Below, in pieces: positions 10,451 to 22,511 of a stretch of 64,000 nt of DNA. The stretch's first letter is position 1. Every line of letters begins with the position of its first letter. Source of the DNA: Ryuthela nishihirai (lineage: Eukaryota; Arthropoda; Arachnida; Araneae; Heptathelidae). The translations under genes were made by a program, and so were the position numbers. The notes below the pieces were generated by a model. The model made no database searches. It was not told the origin of the DNA and saw only the letters and a list, made by a program, of their open reading frames with translations. The stretch spans positions 75,203,501 through 75,267,500 of the forward strand of contig JAWZYU010000011.1 of assembly GCA_038380435.1 (NCBI GenBank), read 5' to 3'.

Positions 10451-12998
10451 CTACAGTTTTACCCTTCTAACTTTAACTTTAGCAAATTCGTTAATTAGGG
10501 ATGTGTAGTCTAGAGTGGCAGTCAATGTAGATTCAATAGAAATTAATGACAGATTTCTAAGTTTTGTTTGGCTTATTGAACTTCTTAAGTAGTGTTTTAT
10601 TAATTTTAATTTGGAAAAACTTCTTTCCCCACTAGCTACAGAGACAGGGAGTGTTAATAAAATTCTCAGAGCTACAACAATATTCGGATACAAAGTAATT
10701 AAGGTATTTTGGCACAAATAATTTAAAACATCCAAAGGTTTCATAGAATATGGTAGCATTCGGGATACATCACGTAATTCTTCTTGAAGATCATTTGCAT
10801 TTATATCTGATTCATTTTCGACCGAAAGTATTGACTGGAGACTGGTACAATAATTTTCTAGCGTTTTGTCATCTATATCCTTGAGTTTTAAAATGTCATA
10901 TAAAAACTGAAAATTTTTGCTATGGGTTTCCAGAAGCGTGAATCGTTCATTCAGAGAATTAAGGGTAATGTCCAGAATATAATTGAAAAAGTTTATTTTA
11001 AATTTATTCTCCTCTGTTAAGGGTTGATCGACAGCTTCTTCATAGTCAAATTGACGCTTTTTCTTTCTGGCTCTAACTTCAGTTTCGGCAGGAAATTCTG
11101 AACTGCATTCAAGATTCTCTGCAATCTCATTAGCAGCAATTTTCATCTAATCATATCAGGATTGTCTATAACTTTTCACTTTTTGTATGGTTTCTTATAA
11201 CATGCTTACACAATCTGACAAATGTATAGTTACAGATATGCATAGTTACAGATGGCAATAGCTTCGAGACTGAATTTATTTCAAATAAAATATCATGCCA
11301 AAAAATTACACCGCATATAAACTTGTAATTTTTAATATTTTTTGCTAACCCTCTTATTTTAAGTTTAGTTTCTGCATCTCTGTTGATGTCTTCTATTATT
11401 TGGAATAATGCATCATAGATTTCGCAAAGTTGAAATCGTAAAGGTTTTAACGCATCTACTGTGCTTGACCACCTAGTAGCACTCAATGGTTTTAGAGTTA
11501 ATTGTGAAACATATTTTTTAGCACTTCCCAACGCTTTGTAGAACCAGAAAAAAAAGTGTAAAGTTCTTGTACAATAGAAAAAAAGTTGTTGTTTCTGTAA
11601 AAGAAGACGCTGCATCATTCACAACTAGGTTTAAAGAATGACATGCGCAGGGCACATGAAACGCCCTTGGATATTTTTCAAGTATTCTATTTTGTACACC
11701 CTTTCTTACTCCTTTCATATTAGCTCCGTTGTCATAGCCTTGTCCTCTAAGCCACTTTAACTCAAAACCTAACTTTTCCAAATGTGTCAGAATAAGTTCT
11801 GTCAAACCCTCTCCGGTTGAATCACTAGCTCCAAAAAAACCAATAAAGAATTTTTCAATTTCATATTTATTTTGAATGGAGTTTAAAGCGACAACTCTTA
11901 TTGTTAATGAGAGCTGTTCAATATGACTTACGTCTGGGGTACAATCGGCGATTATCGAAAAATATTTAGCGTTTTTTGTTATTTCGACAATTTTGCTTAA
12001 AATTACATTCCCCATCAAATTTATCAATTCATCTTGTATATTACTGCTTAGATAAGTCACAGACCATTTATCAGACTCGCGTTGAATTCTCCTGATATGT
12101 TCTTCCATAACTGGATCAAACTCAGAAAGCAATTCTACCAACTTTAGGAAGTTTCCGTTATTAGGCTGAAACAAATGTTCAGTTGTTCCACGAAAAGCGA
12201 AGCATTGTGAGGCCAATAGTCTAATTATTGACATAATTCTTTTTAGAACTCCTCTCCAATGCTGAATTTCCATATCCATAATTCGTTGATATTCAGCGTC
12301 AATAGTTTTTTCTGCTTTAATCGAATGTCCAATTCTTTCCATGCTCTAAAAGCATTTCTGTGATTTACAGACTTTTCGTGCATTATGAGGGCTCTTATAA
12401 GATTTCCCCAGTCAGAATAACCTTTTATGCACCAGTCATTAATAGCAGACGAATTATCAAATAATATACAACAAAAGCAAAAAACGGCATCATTTGTAAC
12501 AGAGTAAATCAACCAACTTCTCTCAACGACTTCACAATTGCTCAACACTTTCAAATTATGCGAGGGCGAAAATCTAAGCTTTCCTTTATTAATAGGAAAC
12601 TCGAATTCTTTAATTTGATGTGGACCCCTCTCAACCAGTATTTGACGAGTTTCAGATGACATGCAGAAAGCATTCCATAATGCAAGATCAGAAGGAATTT
12701 CGTTTAATATCTGCTGGCTGCCACTGATACTGCTACCCGGCTCTTGATGACCTTCTGATGGTGTTATTTTTTGGCTCTCTTCAACAACTTCTTCTGGAAG
12801 TGATTGGGGCGGCACTGAGTTTTTATTTGCCAAATCCAAAGCAGTCGCTGTTGATGTGGATGTGGACGGCTCATCTAAACAGGACTTTTGTATTAAGAAT
12901 TCCTTCATAACATAGCTTAGCTTTCTTCCTTGTTCCTCTTTCTTTAAGCGTTTCTTTTTATATTGACTTCCAGACAATTTTTTCCTTTTCTGTTCCAT
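10451..12998 (-). pseudogene. hAT transposase (zinc-finger/DUF4371 type), frameshifted
   Basis: Reading from 12998 down there are four open segments. First, 12998-12243: a basic, low-complexity N-terminus and a TTF-like region with CFCC, DWCIKGYSDW and HRNAFRAWKEL. Second, 12342-11518: the catalytic core with FSIIADCTPDVSHIEQLSL (first Asp) and RGQGYDNGANMKG (second Asp), then ACHSLNLVVND. Third, 11618-11166: ATRWSS. Fourth, 11146-10451: the hATC dimerisation domain with VASGERSFSKLKLIK. Residues of the first and second segments overlap in sense around 12300, and those of the second and third around 11560. Both frame breaks sit at runs of T/A. Between the third and fourth segments some sequence is lost. 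The protein resembles ZMYM1/KIAA1586-like domesticated hAT proteins, but here it is clearly transposon-borne. Confidence 0.9.
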
Positions 12999-13312
12999 AC
13001 TGTAATAAAAATATTAAATAAAAATTCACAGTCCTTCGCAAAGATGCAACCGGGGGGGGGGGAAGAGAAGTCATTGAAAATGATTAAATATGATGATGCT
13101 TATCATGCTATTAAAATAGGGTAGATAAAATAACGATAGAAATGAGTTGCAAAGTAGTAAGATTTGTAGGTAACAGAACATAATAAATAGATAACGAATA
13201 TCTGTCAAAATGACAGCTAGCAGCTGTTTTGACATATGCCTTTCTTTAACTTGTTATTATAATGTCTCCACTTCAAGGTATATGAATTTGATAAAAATAG
13301 AGCAATAAATAA

Positions 13313-13433
13313 CGAACGCAAAAGTAGGCAAATGCAATATTTCCTAAGCAACTCTCTCTCTATCACACACAGAACGCAAACGTAGCCCAATATTACCTAA
13401 ATAACTCTCTATCTATCACACAGAGGCACACGT
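13313..13433. repeat. direct repeat in the hAT 5' non-coding region
   Basis: Two copies of a roughly 55-bp unit occur, each with GAACGCAAA-C/A-GTAG, then an AATATT-x-CCTAA stretch, then AACTCTCT-x-TCTATCACACA. Transposases of the hAT group often bind repeated motifs near the ends, so this may have been such a region, but that role is inferred. Confidence 0.65.
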
Positions 13434-13913
13434 TCCGCACCTGAGATATACCCAGTCCATGCAAATGCTACTTTTTAATTCGAGTCCCTATTGTCATAAC
13501 ATAATCATTTTCAATGATAATAAGTAACTACAATTGCTGTAAAAAACAATAATTCTCTTACCTGATCTACTTTTTAAACACAAAAACTGAATTAGTATAA
13601 ATGCACAAATATTATACTGATACATATATATTATATATCTGATTTACTGATTTAAATACAGCACAGCCACTTGCCACTTCTCATGACAAACTAACATTAA
13701 AATCAAATATTGTCAATAATTGTAAGCTCAAAGCAGAACTATCAACACGTAACACGTGCAATTGTCCTTTGTGATAATTGCCGCCTCAGCTCTTAGAAGT
13801 GGCCGCGCGGTATATTACAAACAAATATAATAGCTTCGCGCTGTCAGATCAAAAGTCTTTCGGCGAGCGCTCGCCAACGATGCACCTGCACCAGAAACCG
13901 AGATCAAAGGGTA

Positions 13914-14245
13914 CAGTCGGTCAAAAAAGTATCCGAACACTATGGTTGATTACAGATTCAAAAAAAAAAAAAATATCTGGCAACGATTTTTTTAGAAATT
14001 AGTGATCTGGCAACCTTCGTGTCACGTGATTACAGAATTCAGGAAAAAATATCTGGAGCGTGTACAGCAACTGTAACTGGAGCGTGTACAGCAACTGTAC
14101 ACGCTCCAGTTACCGTTCACAGCAAACTGGAGCGTGTGCAGTTACTGCACACGCTCCAGTTTGCTGTGAACGGTAACTGCACACGCTCCATATTTCCGTG
14201 AGTGAGCCCACACGATCTAGTATCAAAATAATATGACCACCTATG
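13914..14245. mobile_element. CAGTCGCTC foldback element, copy D (asymmetric right end)
   Basis: The left end CAGTCGGTCAAAAAAGTATC is preceded by TA (13912-13913) and the right end ACCACCTATG is followed by TA (14246-14247). It sits in the non-coding part of the hAT transposon, so it is younger than that insertion. The interior has two GGAGCGTGTACAGCAACTG units and inverted GTGCAGTTACTGCAC hairpins. The right ~60 bases are almost identical to those of copy A and are not an inverted copy of the left end. Confidence 0.87.
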
Positions 14246-14694
14246 TACCGAAAGCGCTTAGGCAGAGGCGTACGATAAATCATAAATCATATACATCAAT
14301 ATCGGAATAACATAGACCAATATAGAAAAGCGTTGCGTAAAGATTTTTAATTATTGAATGGTTCAAACTGTATTTTGATTTCGCTGCTTATGCCGCCCCC
14401 TTACGGTGCCGCCTGATGCGGTCGCCTCTCTGTATCATAGCACGGCACGGCCCTGCTGCCTACTCCCCTTCAGGTTCTAAAGGAATATTACCATTTGTAT
14501 TTCCCATCATTCTGTAGTTTGAATGCATTTGAACTGATGCATCCCATATTTGAGAGCAGCGATATGATGGATATTCTATCTGTTAAATATAAAGTTTCAT
14601 CAAGGCAGGAATTAGGTGGTAAGCGATTCATAGCTGTAATTAAGGAGCACTGTAGTTTTAAAGGCGCTTATTATTGGAAACGTATCTAATGTTT

Positions 14695-15704
14695 CATTGG
14701 GCCTCCACGAGCATAGATGACAGTCCGGACTCGATATAGCATGGTTTCCACATACTTTCAAAATAGGGAAAGAGGGATTTTGATCTACTCTTCCTGCAAA
14801 ATAACTTGAACATGTCGTAGAGAAAATGGCAGAGGTGTATGCGTTTCAAATTGATCCATATGTTTTGGACTGAATTAAGATCAGGCGAATCTGTAGGCCA
14901 GGGAAAGCGATAAAAGTTAATTTCATGCTCCTAAAACCACTTCTGTATCATTCGAGATCGTTGAATCAATGCATTATTATCCTGGAATTTGCACTGGGGG
15001 TAAAAAGGATGGAATATTGGCATCGTCTGATTGTCCAAGATGCTGTTATACATCCGAGAAATGATCCAATTGGTGCCAGGATTTAGTTTTAAATTGGTGC
15101 CAAGAAAACACTCCCTATAACATCCCACTGCCTCCAACAGTAGGAAACTACGCAAGATGCCCATTGTTTCGTGGGGTTGTCGTTTCACTCTGCCATCTGC
15201 TGAAAACACTGTATAGTGCAATTCGCCTGACCATACGATAAGTTTCCAGTCCTCACTGACCAGCTTCGCTGCTCCATACACCATCGGATGTTCGACTTTC
15301 CTTGTTTTCGTAGATGAAACGCTTTCGTATCATGGTATAGTTCCCGAATTTCACAGTTTGAAATTTTCTGCGTATAATTCTCATTGAAAGGGATTTTGAA
15401 GCACTGCTCTCTCTCAGCTGATGAACTGTAGCAGCTCTGTTATGTCGTACGGTTCATGCTAACTAACGCCTGTCCCTGTCTCTCTCAGAGACTTTTCCTC
15501 CTGCATTTGGTGGAAGGCTTTTGAGACCGTGACCATTCTCCATACATGTTGGGATATTGTGCCCTTTGATTTTCCACTGAGTTCCATCATCTCCGTTGTG
15601 ATTGTTCCTGCCCATCGCGCTCCAACGATGAGCCCTTCTTCGATGAGCCCTTTCGATGTCAGATTAGCCTTTTTACCCATGTCTAACTTAACTGTGCTTT
15701 CCAC
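14695..15704 (-). pseudogene. Tc1-type transposase, inactive (element to about 15825)
   Basis: From 15704 down the frame gives MGKKANLTSKGLIEEG and a helix-turn-helix stretch (MMELSGKSKGTISQHVW). Several stops follow at about 15460-15290. From 15284 it gives LIVWSGELHYTVF, which is the W-S-D-E block with Gly in place of the catalytic Asp. Next come FQDNNALIQRSRMIQ (second Asp block), a stop, and WPTDSPDLNSVQNIW (the WPAxSPDLNPIE block with Gln instead of the third acidic residue). Loss of two of three catalytic residues and several stops show it is dead. The upstream sequence matches another copy fragment at 22768-22992. Confidence 0.85.
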
Positions 15705-15825
15705 TATGACTTTTTGTCTGTTATAGGACTTCTTAATGACAAAGAATAGTAATCAGTAAGAATATTTGCATGCATTGGCATGGTTCATGGTACTTCTTGC
15801 ATTCATAATAATTTGAAGTAAGAAT

Positions 15826-16343
15826 AATTTGAAGAGTATAATTCTGAAAATATAATATTATGGGTAATTTGAAGAGAATAAACTCTGAAAGAGGTAATAA
15901 AAAAATCAGAACTTCGTTTTGATGTTATCAGGTTCTAATCCATTGACTCTTAATTTCCTCCATTCAATTAATTGTTCTTCTTTTGAATCGGATCTGCTTG
16001 TTAACATTATTTGGACAAGAAATTATCGTTAGGAAATACAATGATAAATTAGAAGAAAGTAAAACAAAAAACGCAATTCTAAGTTAAAGAAAATGAAATA
16101 CCAAACATTATTTTTATATACTATAGATTTTTTAACTGCTATCATATTTTTTAAAGATACACTGGTATCCAAACGTTAAGCATAGTTGAAAAGGTTGGCT
16201 AAATTGAAAAAAAAAAATGGATGAAAATAGGAACAAAAGGCACGTGAAGGTAACGTGGCACATGCAAATGGGGGAGTAATGATGCAATAGCATGTGACCA
16301 TGTATAATTTGTAAGAGACAAGACCTTCAAACCTGTAATGGTA
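15826..16343. other. unassigned AT-rich stretch
   Basis: It contains short reiterations of AATAATTTGAAG (around 15809-15875), possibly the decayed end of the neighbouring Tc1 element. Nothing else is recognised before foldback copy E. Confidence 0.45.
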
Positions 16344-16551
16344 CAGTCGCTCAAAAAAGTATCCGAACACTACGGTTGATTACAGAATTTAAAAAAATAT
16401 CTGGCAACTTTTTTTTAGAAACTAGTGATCTGGCAACCTTCGTGTCACGTGACACGAAGGTTGCCAGATCACTATTTTCTAAAAAAGTTGCCAGATATTT
16501 TTTTTAATTCTGTAATCAACCGTAGTGTTCGGATACTTTTTTGACCGACTG
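16344..16551. mobile_element. CAGTCGCTC foldback element, copy E (208 bp, near-perfect palindrome)
   Basis: The arms are about 104 bp each and almost identical when inverted. They begin CAGTCGCTCAAAAAAGTATC on the left and end with the complement of CAGTCGGTCAAAAAAGTATC on the right. TA lies at 16342-16343 and 16552-16553. The centre is a TCACGTGA core at 16445-16452. High arm identity marks this as one of the youngest or most gene-converted members. It lies just upstream of a Tc1-type pseudogene. Confidence 0.92.
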
Positions 16552-16638
16552 TACAAATAATGGGATTGATGTGGAAAACATCATTTATTGTTGTCAGCGC
16601 ATTCTGTTCGTGTTCGAACCAATTTGTTGCTGTAACAA

Positions 16639-18115
16639 TGTCGCACAGAGAGCATATGGATGTCCTTAGACGTGGTCAGGCTATCTGGATGTTGGAATCA
16701 GGCCTAACACAGAGTGATGGTGCCAGGGCGATAGGTGTGCACCAATCTGTGGTGTCAAGGCTGTGCAGAAGGTGCCAAGAGACAGGAGACGTTAGTCGTC
16801 CACGTGTGCCTGATCAATCATAACTTACAGTGGCTCAGAATAATTGTTATTTGCCACTAACAATAACGTGTAACAGATAACATCAGCGAGAGAGCTCGCT
16901 GTACTGCTGTCTCCAGCTCTGTAAGCTGTCTGCAGCATGGATGAACCGTTTTGAGTCATATACATAAGATTTCATGAACAAGGACTATATGTGAGACCAT
17001 CTAAAGTTTACATTCCACACACTCTGTCAGGAAGAAGAGGATGTTTATCGTGATATTGACAACACAAGGACTGGCCACAAACCAATAGGCCAATGTTCAG
17101 GCACATACCTAGGATCTACTTTCAAGGGGGGGGGGGGATCCGAAAATTTAGTTTAGGGGAGGGAGAAGTTTGAGAATAAGTCCTGAGTAGAGTTTCCTAA
17201 TTACTAAAATATTCCACGGACAGGAAAGGTTAAAATGATATTTTATATGGAATAAAATTTTATAGTTGTTAATTTTTTATATCTATTTTTTAGTATCTGG
17301 CATATAACGTGAGGCAAAAATAAATTATCAAAGGACACCTGTTTTTGGATTTGAAATCAGGTCGACAAGTTTTAGATTTCGTATAAGACGACCGGATTTT
17401 CGGGAGTGGGGGGTACCCTCGGGTCCCCACTGGTACTTCCCTGTTAATGATCTCATATGTAACGAATCCAGATTCATCTTACAGAATGACAGTCATCGTG
17501 TTGTCATCTGGAGAGAACCTAGAATCCGTTATCACACCTCGAACATTAGAGAAATGCACCATTGCAGGTTCTGGGATGACATTATGTCACATGGCCACAC
17601 GCCATTCTTTGGTTTTTTTGGAAGAACTTTAACAGGCCTCAGATACAGAGACGAAATTATCGAATCTAGCCCGAGTGAGGCTTTTTCGAAGTCCTGTAGA
17701 CCCGCAATTCCTGTTTATGGATGATAATGCATGTCCACATAGGGCTGCTTTAGTAGATGATTTCCTTGAAAATGGGACATCCAGCATATTCCATGACCAT
17801 TATATTCGCCGGACCCCAACTCTATAGAGCCTGGATGGGATGAATTGGGTCCACGGATTTCAGCTCGTCAACCTTGTCCCAGAACTCTCATGGATCTACG
17901 ATCTTCTCTTGTGTAGTAGCGGGATTTAATGCCGAAGGACCTTCTTACTGTTCTCGTCAATAACGTGCAACGCCGATGTGATATTTCTATCGCTGTAAGA
18001 GGTCATCAGACACATCTCTGAACTCTCGTGTTCGAGCGAATGCGTCTCCAGGTAACTTCTCCATTTGCCATCCTATTGAACGACAGTGCATTACTCCAGG
18101 TTATCGTGCACATTA
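16639..18115 (+). pseudogene. Tc1-type transposase, inactive, interrupted
   Basis: The N-terminus MSHREHMDVLRRGQAIWMLE with the helix-turn-helix stretch LTQSDGARAIGVHQSVVSRL is open to about 16821. Degraded frames follow to 17105. A non-homologous stretch of about 340 bases with a 12-G run (17110-17450) interrupts it. The catalytic part resumes near 17455 with NESRFILQNDSHRVVIW (first Asp changed to Asn) and continues in another frame with FMDDNACPHRAALVDDF, the second Asp block near 17715. The tail includes RRCDISIAVRGH, the usual C-terminal R-G-G-H region. Multiple stops and frame changes make it non-functional. Confidence 0.82.
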
Positions 18116-18935
18116 TACCAGTTACATCGTTCATTTGTTTCTTTCTTCCATATTCCATCTGCAATTATATCGCCCATTTCATTTGCAAAAATTATTGAAT
18201 TTTTTAGAACAATACTAATTAAATTTCTATTAATAGTTGATACCAAAGACCTAGTTTTTGATCACATTTGTGTTCTGCAGATTTTATTTCTTTTAAGTAC
18301 GGTATTTATATAAGTGTTAAGGGACTAAACTATTGTTGTAAAAATTATATTTACATTTATTTCTTTAACAAAATAGTTATTTGAGCACTTATTTAGAATT
18401 TCTTATTTATTAGAGCTTATTTATATAATTAACATTGCGCATTTATTTAGAATATATTTTCCAAAATTCTTCAGGGTCCCGCAACATTGTTTGATCCGGC
18501 TCTGCGATAACCAATGATATATGAATAGAAGTAGTGTATGTGGCAGTAATTTAGAGATAGCTGCAATTTGTGAAATGTTAAACTTGTCAGTATAGATTAG
18601 AGCAAATTAACCCCTTCATACCTGAATTTTTGTTCATAGTAGAACATATGTTTCCATTTAAAACGTGCTTTACTCAGGCCCGGATATTGGGCACGTTAGG
18701 CTCTTAGGATGTAGGGCACGTTAGGGGCAGCAACGTATAAGGGGCGCCATTATTAAAATGCTGTAATTTGCTTGTTTAAGAAACAATGAAATTAGGAGTT
18801 TCTTTATTTAAATTTTTTTGCAAGTATCCGTGGAAAGAGATTACTTTCTTTTCAAAGAACTCTTTTTCCTGGCAATCAAAATGAACTTTTAAAATAATAT
18901 AGAATGTGAGGTAATTCATTACATTGGCAAACGTA
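18116..18935. other. unassigned stretch with two possible transposon ends
   Basis: TTAACCCCTTCATACC at 18609 resembles the end of the TTAA-type MITE at 3156. CAGGCCCGGATATTGGGCAC at 18675 resembles an hAT end and is followed by a duplicated GGGCACGTTAGG. No matching right ends were found, so these are only candidates. Confidence 0.4.
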
Positions 18936-19540
18936 CTGGGATACTTTCTTGTTTTGTGAAAGGAAAACAATATTCAAAACTCCCTAACTTTGAAAATAGG
19001 CTCTTTTGAAGAAAATTGCCGCAAAGGATAAATTGCAGATGTGAATCAAATTTATCAAAATTTTGTTTTTAGAAAATATATTTTAATATTTAAAGAATTA
19101 TTGAAGTTTTGGCATCTGCTGCCAAATATTTCAATTGCTGCTGTTACATTTGTCCTAAAATTGCTGCTGTTACAATTTTGCTGCAATTGCTGCTGTTACA
19201 TTTGTCCTTGATATTTTTATTGCTGCTGTTACATTTGTCCTAAACATTGCTTCCAAATTGATGCAAAGTGAAAAACATTACACAAACTCTGAAAAATACA
19301 TTTAGTTCAATAAACTGTTTTTTATATTTTTAAGTTAAATTCTTATGAGTTGGAACGATGATGTTAAATATTTCAATATCCGTAATTCTTCAAATAGTAA
19401 ATAAGTATTGCTCAAAATGTAGATTTGGGGAATTCTTTTAGGTTTTCCATTTCTTGTGACATTTTACTACTAAATGCTTAATTTAAAGTTGGAGAGCTTT
19501 GAATAGAGTTTTCCATTCACACAATTTGGAAATGTCCCAA
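18936..19540. mobile_element. mariner-type MITE, 605 bp, diverged inverted repeats
   Basis: The left end CTGGGATACTTTCTTGTTTT and the complement of the right end TTGGGACATTTCCAAATTGT are related over about 70 bp (both continue with GTGAAAGGAAAAC / GTGAATGGAAAAC and TATTCAAA). TA flanks it at 18934-18935 and 19541-19542. The arms are more diverged than in the MITE at 7738, so this is an older insertion. A four-unit minisatellite occupies its interior. There is no coding capacity. Confidence 0.75.
19134..19255 (+). repeat. minisatellite inside the MITE
   Basis: Four units begin at about 19134, 19160, 19186 and 19219, based on ATTGCTGCTGTTACATTTGT followed by CCT. Unit spacing is 26, 26 and 33 bases. 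The units are much more alike than the MITE arms are, so the expansion came after insertion. Confidence 0.85.
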
Positions 19541-22511
19541 TACCTTTGACAATTTAGAGCAGTTTCATTGCCAGAGCAAAAAAAAAGTGAGAATGAAAAA
19601 TGTTCAAATTTCAAATGAATAATTTGTTTTCTAAATGTTACTCTCTACCTAATATTACAAATTATATTCTATGCATAATTTCAAATTATTACATTGATTT
19701 TGCTTTTTATCAACAAAATTGTATTACTTATCATTTAAATTCCTACCTCCATTTCGATTACATTATTTTCCTTTCTTCATGGTTGTGAAAGAAAAGAAAA
19801 TACGAGAAAAAAAAACATCACTTTTCATAAAGGCACATTACCACTTAGCGTGCCTATGAGCTCGTGAGGTGTAAAATCGACCCTAACTTTATTTAATATC
19901 AAATGAATAAGAATTTGCACAAATTATTTTTCATATCATCATTTCACCGAAATTAAGCTTTAAAATGTAGAAACAATTTCAAACGTTTCTAAATGTTTTG
20001 TTTCTTTTTACCCCAGTAAAAAGGAACATAAAATAAAAAAATTATAATTTTTATGGACTTCGTCATGATAGACACATTAAATGAATGATATCTGTGAAAT
20101 TCGGTAAAATAGATCTCTTTGCGCTTCAGGCGCAGTTATCTTCAACGTTAATGCATGTAGTTTCTATTATATCCATAGATGACACCAAATTAAATCCATT
20201 CTTCTACATTCCAAGACTGGTTTACGCTTTGCAAACTTTGCAAGACCATAAGAACCACTTCCTGTGTTTGAAACAGTTCTAAAAAGTTAGATGCATTCTA
20301 ATGTACAAAGGGTCTGAAGGAGTTCAGAATATCAGAGAAGTTGTCGACAACGGGGACTGCAGGTTTCAACTATAAAACGTGAAACTATTCGCAGGTGACA
20401 GTTCGTAGATATTTATTTGTGATACCTTGACATAGCTTACAGTTCGTGTAATCAAAGCGGAAGCTAATTGGCAGTAGGAATTCGAGGTATAAACAAAGAG
20501 CTGTCTAATTCGTGAAAGTAATCAAAGCAGATACATTGAATCCCGTTTCTCGTATTTGTTTCCGTAATTAACGATGTCAGCAAATGTGTTGATGACATTG
20601 AGATATTTTCCAGAAATCTCTGAGAGAAAAATCACCAACAAAACCCACGGGTCAATAAAATATTGACCAGTATTCATATAAATCCTAAACAAGTTTTAAC
20701 TCAACGCTCCAATAACACATTCTAACGACTTGATTATTGTGTGAGGCATTTAGTTTGTTTAAAGAGAAGAATTTCGACGTGTAATGTTTTTTCCAAGCCG
20801 TTCGTTTACCTAGAATTTTTTTGCAGTTCAGAACCAATCATTCACTGTCTTATTCTCAGCACTTTCATTCGTCATGTTTTGTATCAATAAAAGTTTTCTC
20901 CTCCCCACATTAATCAATTACGATCCATCACTCATCTTTCCATTTCTTGTTCACCTTTTTCATATTCCCTCTTTGCAATGCATTGTTATGCATCGGGTTC
21001 TTCTGCATTCCCATAGTTGGCGTGTTTTCGGCCAGTTCCGTTTTCTCTACCTCTCTCCTTTTCCGTTCCCTCCCCAACGTTTATCGACGCGCACTGTTAA
21101 CCTTGTTATCGCGTGAGATCGTGAGTTGCCTCGCGCTGGCCAACATGGCAGCTCGTGCTTGGTAATTATGTTTGCTGAGTACATAATGAAAAGAAGAATG
21201 AGCCGCAAGTCATGGGAAGGAAGAAGGAGAAAATCGAAGAGAGGCAAGCTCGTCGCGTCCTCATCATTCTCTGCCGTCGAGGGGAAGATGTAAAGATGCT
21301 GCTGCCACTCGAGGAGCATAAGTTGTCTGCATCATCGAGCTGACCGAATTAGTTGAGATGGATGAGGAGGAAGGATAAAAATAGTGCGTTTGGAGAAAAG
21401 ACTATTGTAATAGTTGCTAGCTAATTTCCGGACTAATCTTGCGTAGATTTTTAACTGTTAAAGTAACAAAGGCAATCGAAAGTTGGATTTCGACGTTGCA
21501 GGAGTCTTTGCCACGAAGGCTTTATGACGGGAGGACTGCTAATGATTACCGTGGTATGGTAGTAATATCGCGGTGAAGAAATATTGCAGGAATTCGCCTT
21601 TCCACTATGACTGATGAGGTTAGGATTGGAATTCAGAGTGTGGCGTGGTTATTGTGGGTTATATCGGTGCTCAGGGCAGCCTTCCACACCTCTAATCATC
21701 CTTACGGTTCATCCTGACAGACTGCTGCCAGACCTCGAAAGCAGCAGAAAAATGTTTGGGATAAAAGTTTTAAGAAATGTTAATTGCAAAGATGAAATGC
21801 ATGTAACTTATATGTCAAAAATATATTGCAATCAGACCTGTTATTCGTTGATTAATTTTTCGTTGCTGATATTATTATTCATTATTTCTAGTTATTCATT
21901 CATATACATCACAATATTATGCGATATTCGATAGATTTCAGTAGTTCGCATATTTATAAATCTTACAAATATGTTCTTTACGTTTTTGAGTAGTAGATGG
22001 GAGTGAGTTCATAGTATTTGGCGAAAATTTCCAAATTAAAGAAATTAACGAGATTAGTTGCGGTTTATCCAATGGAGATGCAGAACCATGAATTATTTTC
22101 GCAATTGGTTTGGCACCATTTCGTTTAAGGACGAATTGAAAAACTTTTCACAAGGCGCCATTCTTGTTTACACCATCTATAAAGGCCACTCACGCCTCGA
22201 TATGAAAGAGTCGCAGTAAAAGTATTTATTTCCAAATAATTTGGAATGCAATTTTCTAATTCCATTTCTACAACTCTATTACCAGATTCGATGGATTCTA
22301 AATCTTCATAAAGGAAATGTTCATCGATAATGTCTATCCTTTTACCATAAGATAGCCCAAATTTGCGTTCATCGTTTGAAAAGAAAAATCGAAATTATTA
22401 CAATTCTTATCAAAATATCCAAATGAGTTATATCAAATTTACTTCATTTAACATTTTAGGGGTAAACTTCGTTTTGGCAGAAGCAGCTGGCTAAGCATCA
22501 GGATATCTGTA
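19541..22511. other. unassigned stretch, including a GC-richer part at 20.98-21.56 kb
   Basis: No family is recognised. Around 20980-21560 the base composition is closer to even, with CpG-containing sequence and an ATGGCAGCTCGTGCTTG followed by GTAATT near 21145, which could be a first-exon/donor pattern. No downstream exon can be matched by eye, so I do not call a gene. The rest is AT-rich with no clear repeats. Confidence 0.4.

Larger units (their letters stand above)
10273..14455 (-). mobile_element. hAT transposon, full length (4183 bp), inactive
   Basis: The terminal inverted repeats share CAGGGCCGTGC exactly (10273-10283 and the complement at 14445-14455). A perfect 8-bp target duplication CTGCCTAC flanks it (10265-10272 and 14456-14463). 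Eight-base duplications and CAG-starting ends define hAT. The transposase is on the - strand at 10451-12998. The 1.45 kb between its start and the right end is non-coding, holds a direct repeat (13313-13433) and was later hit by foldback copy D. Confidence 0.95.
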
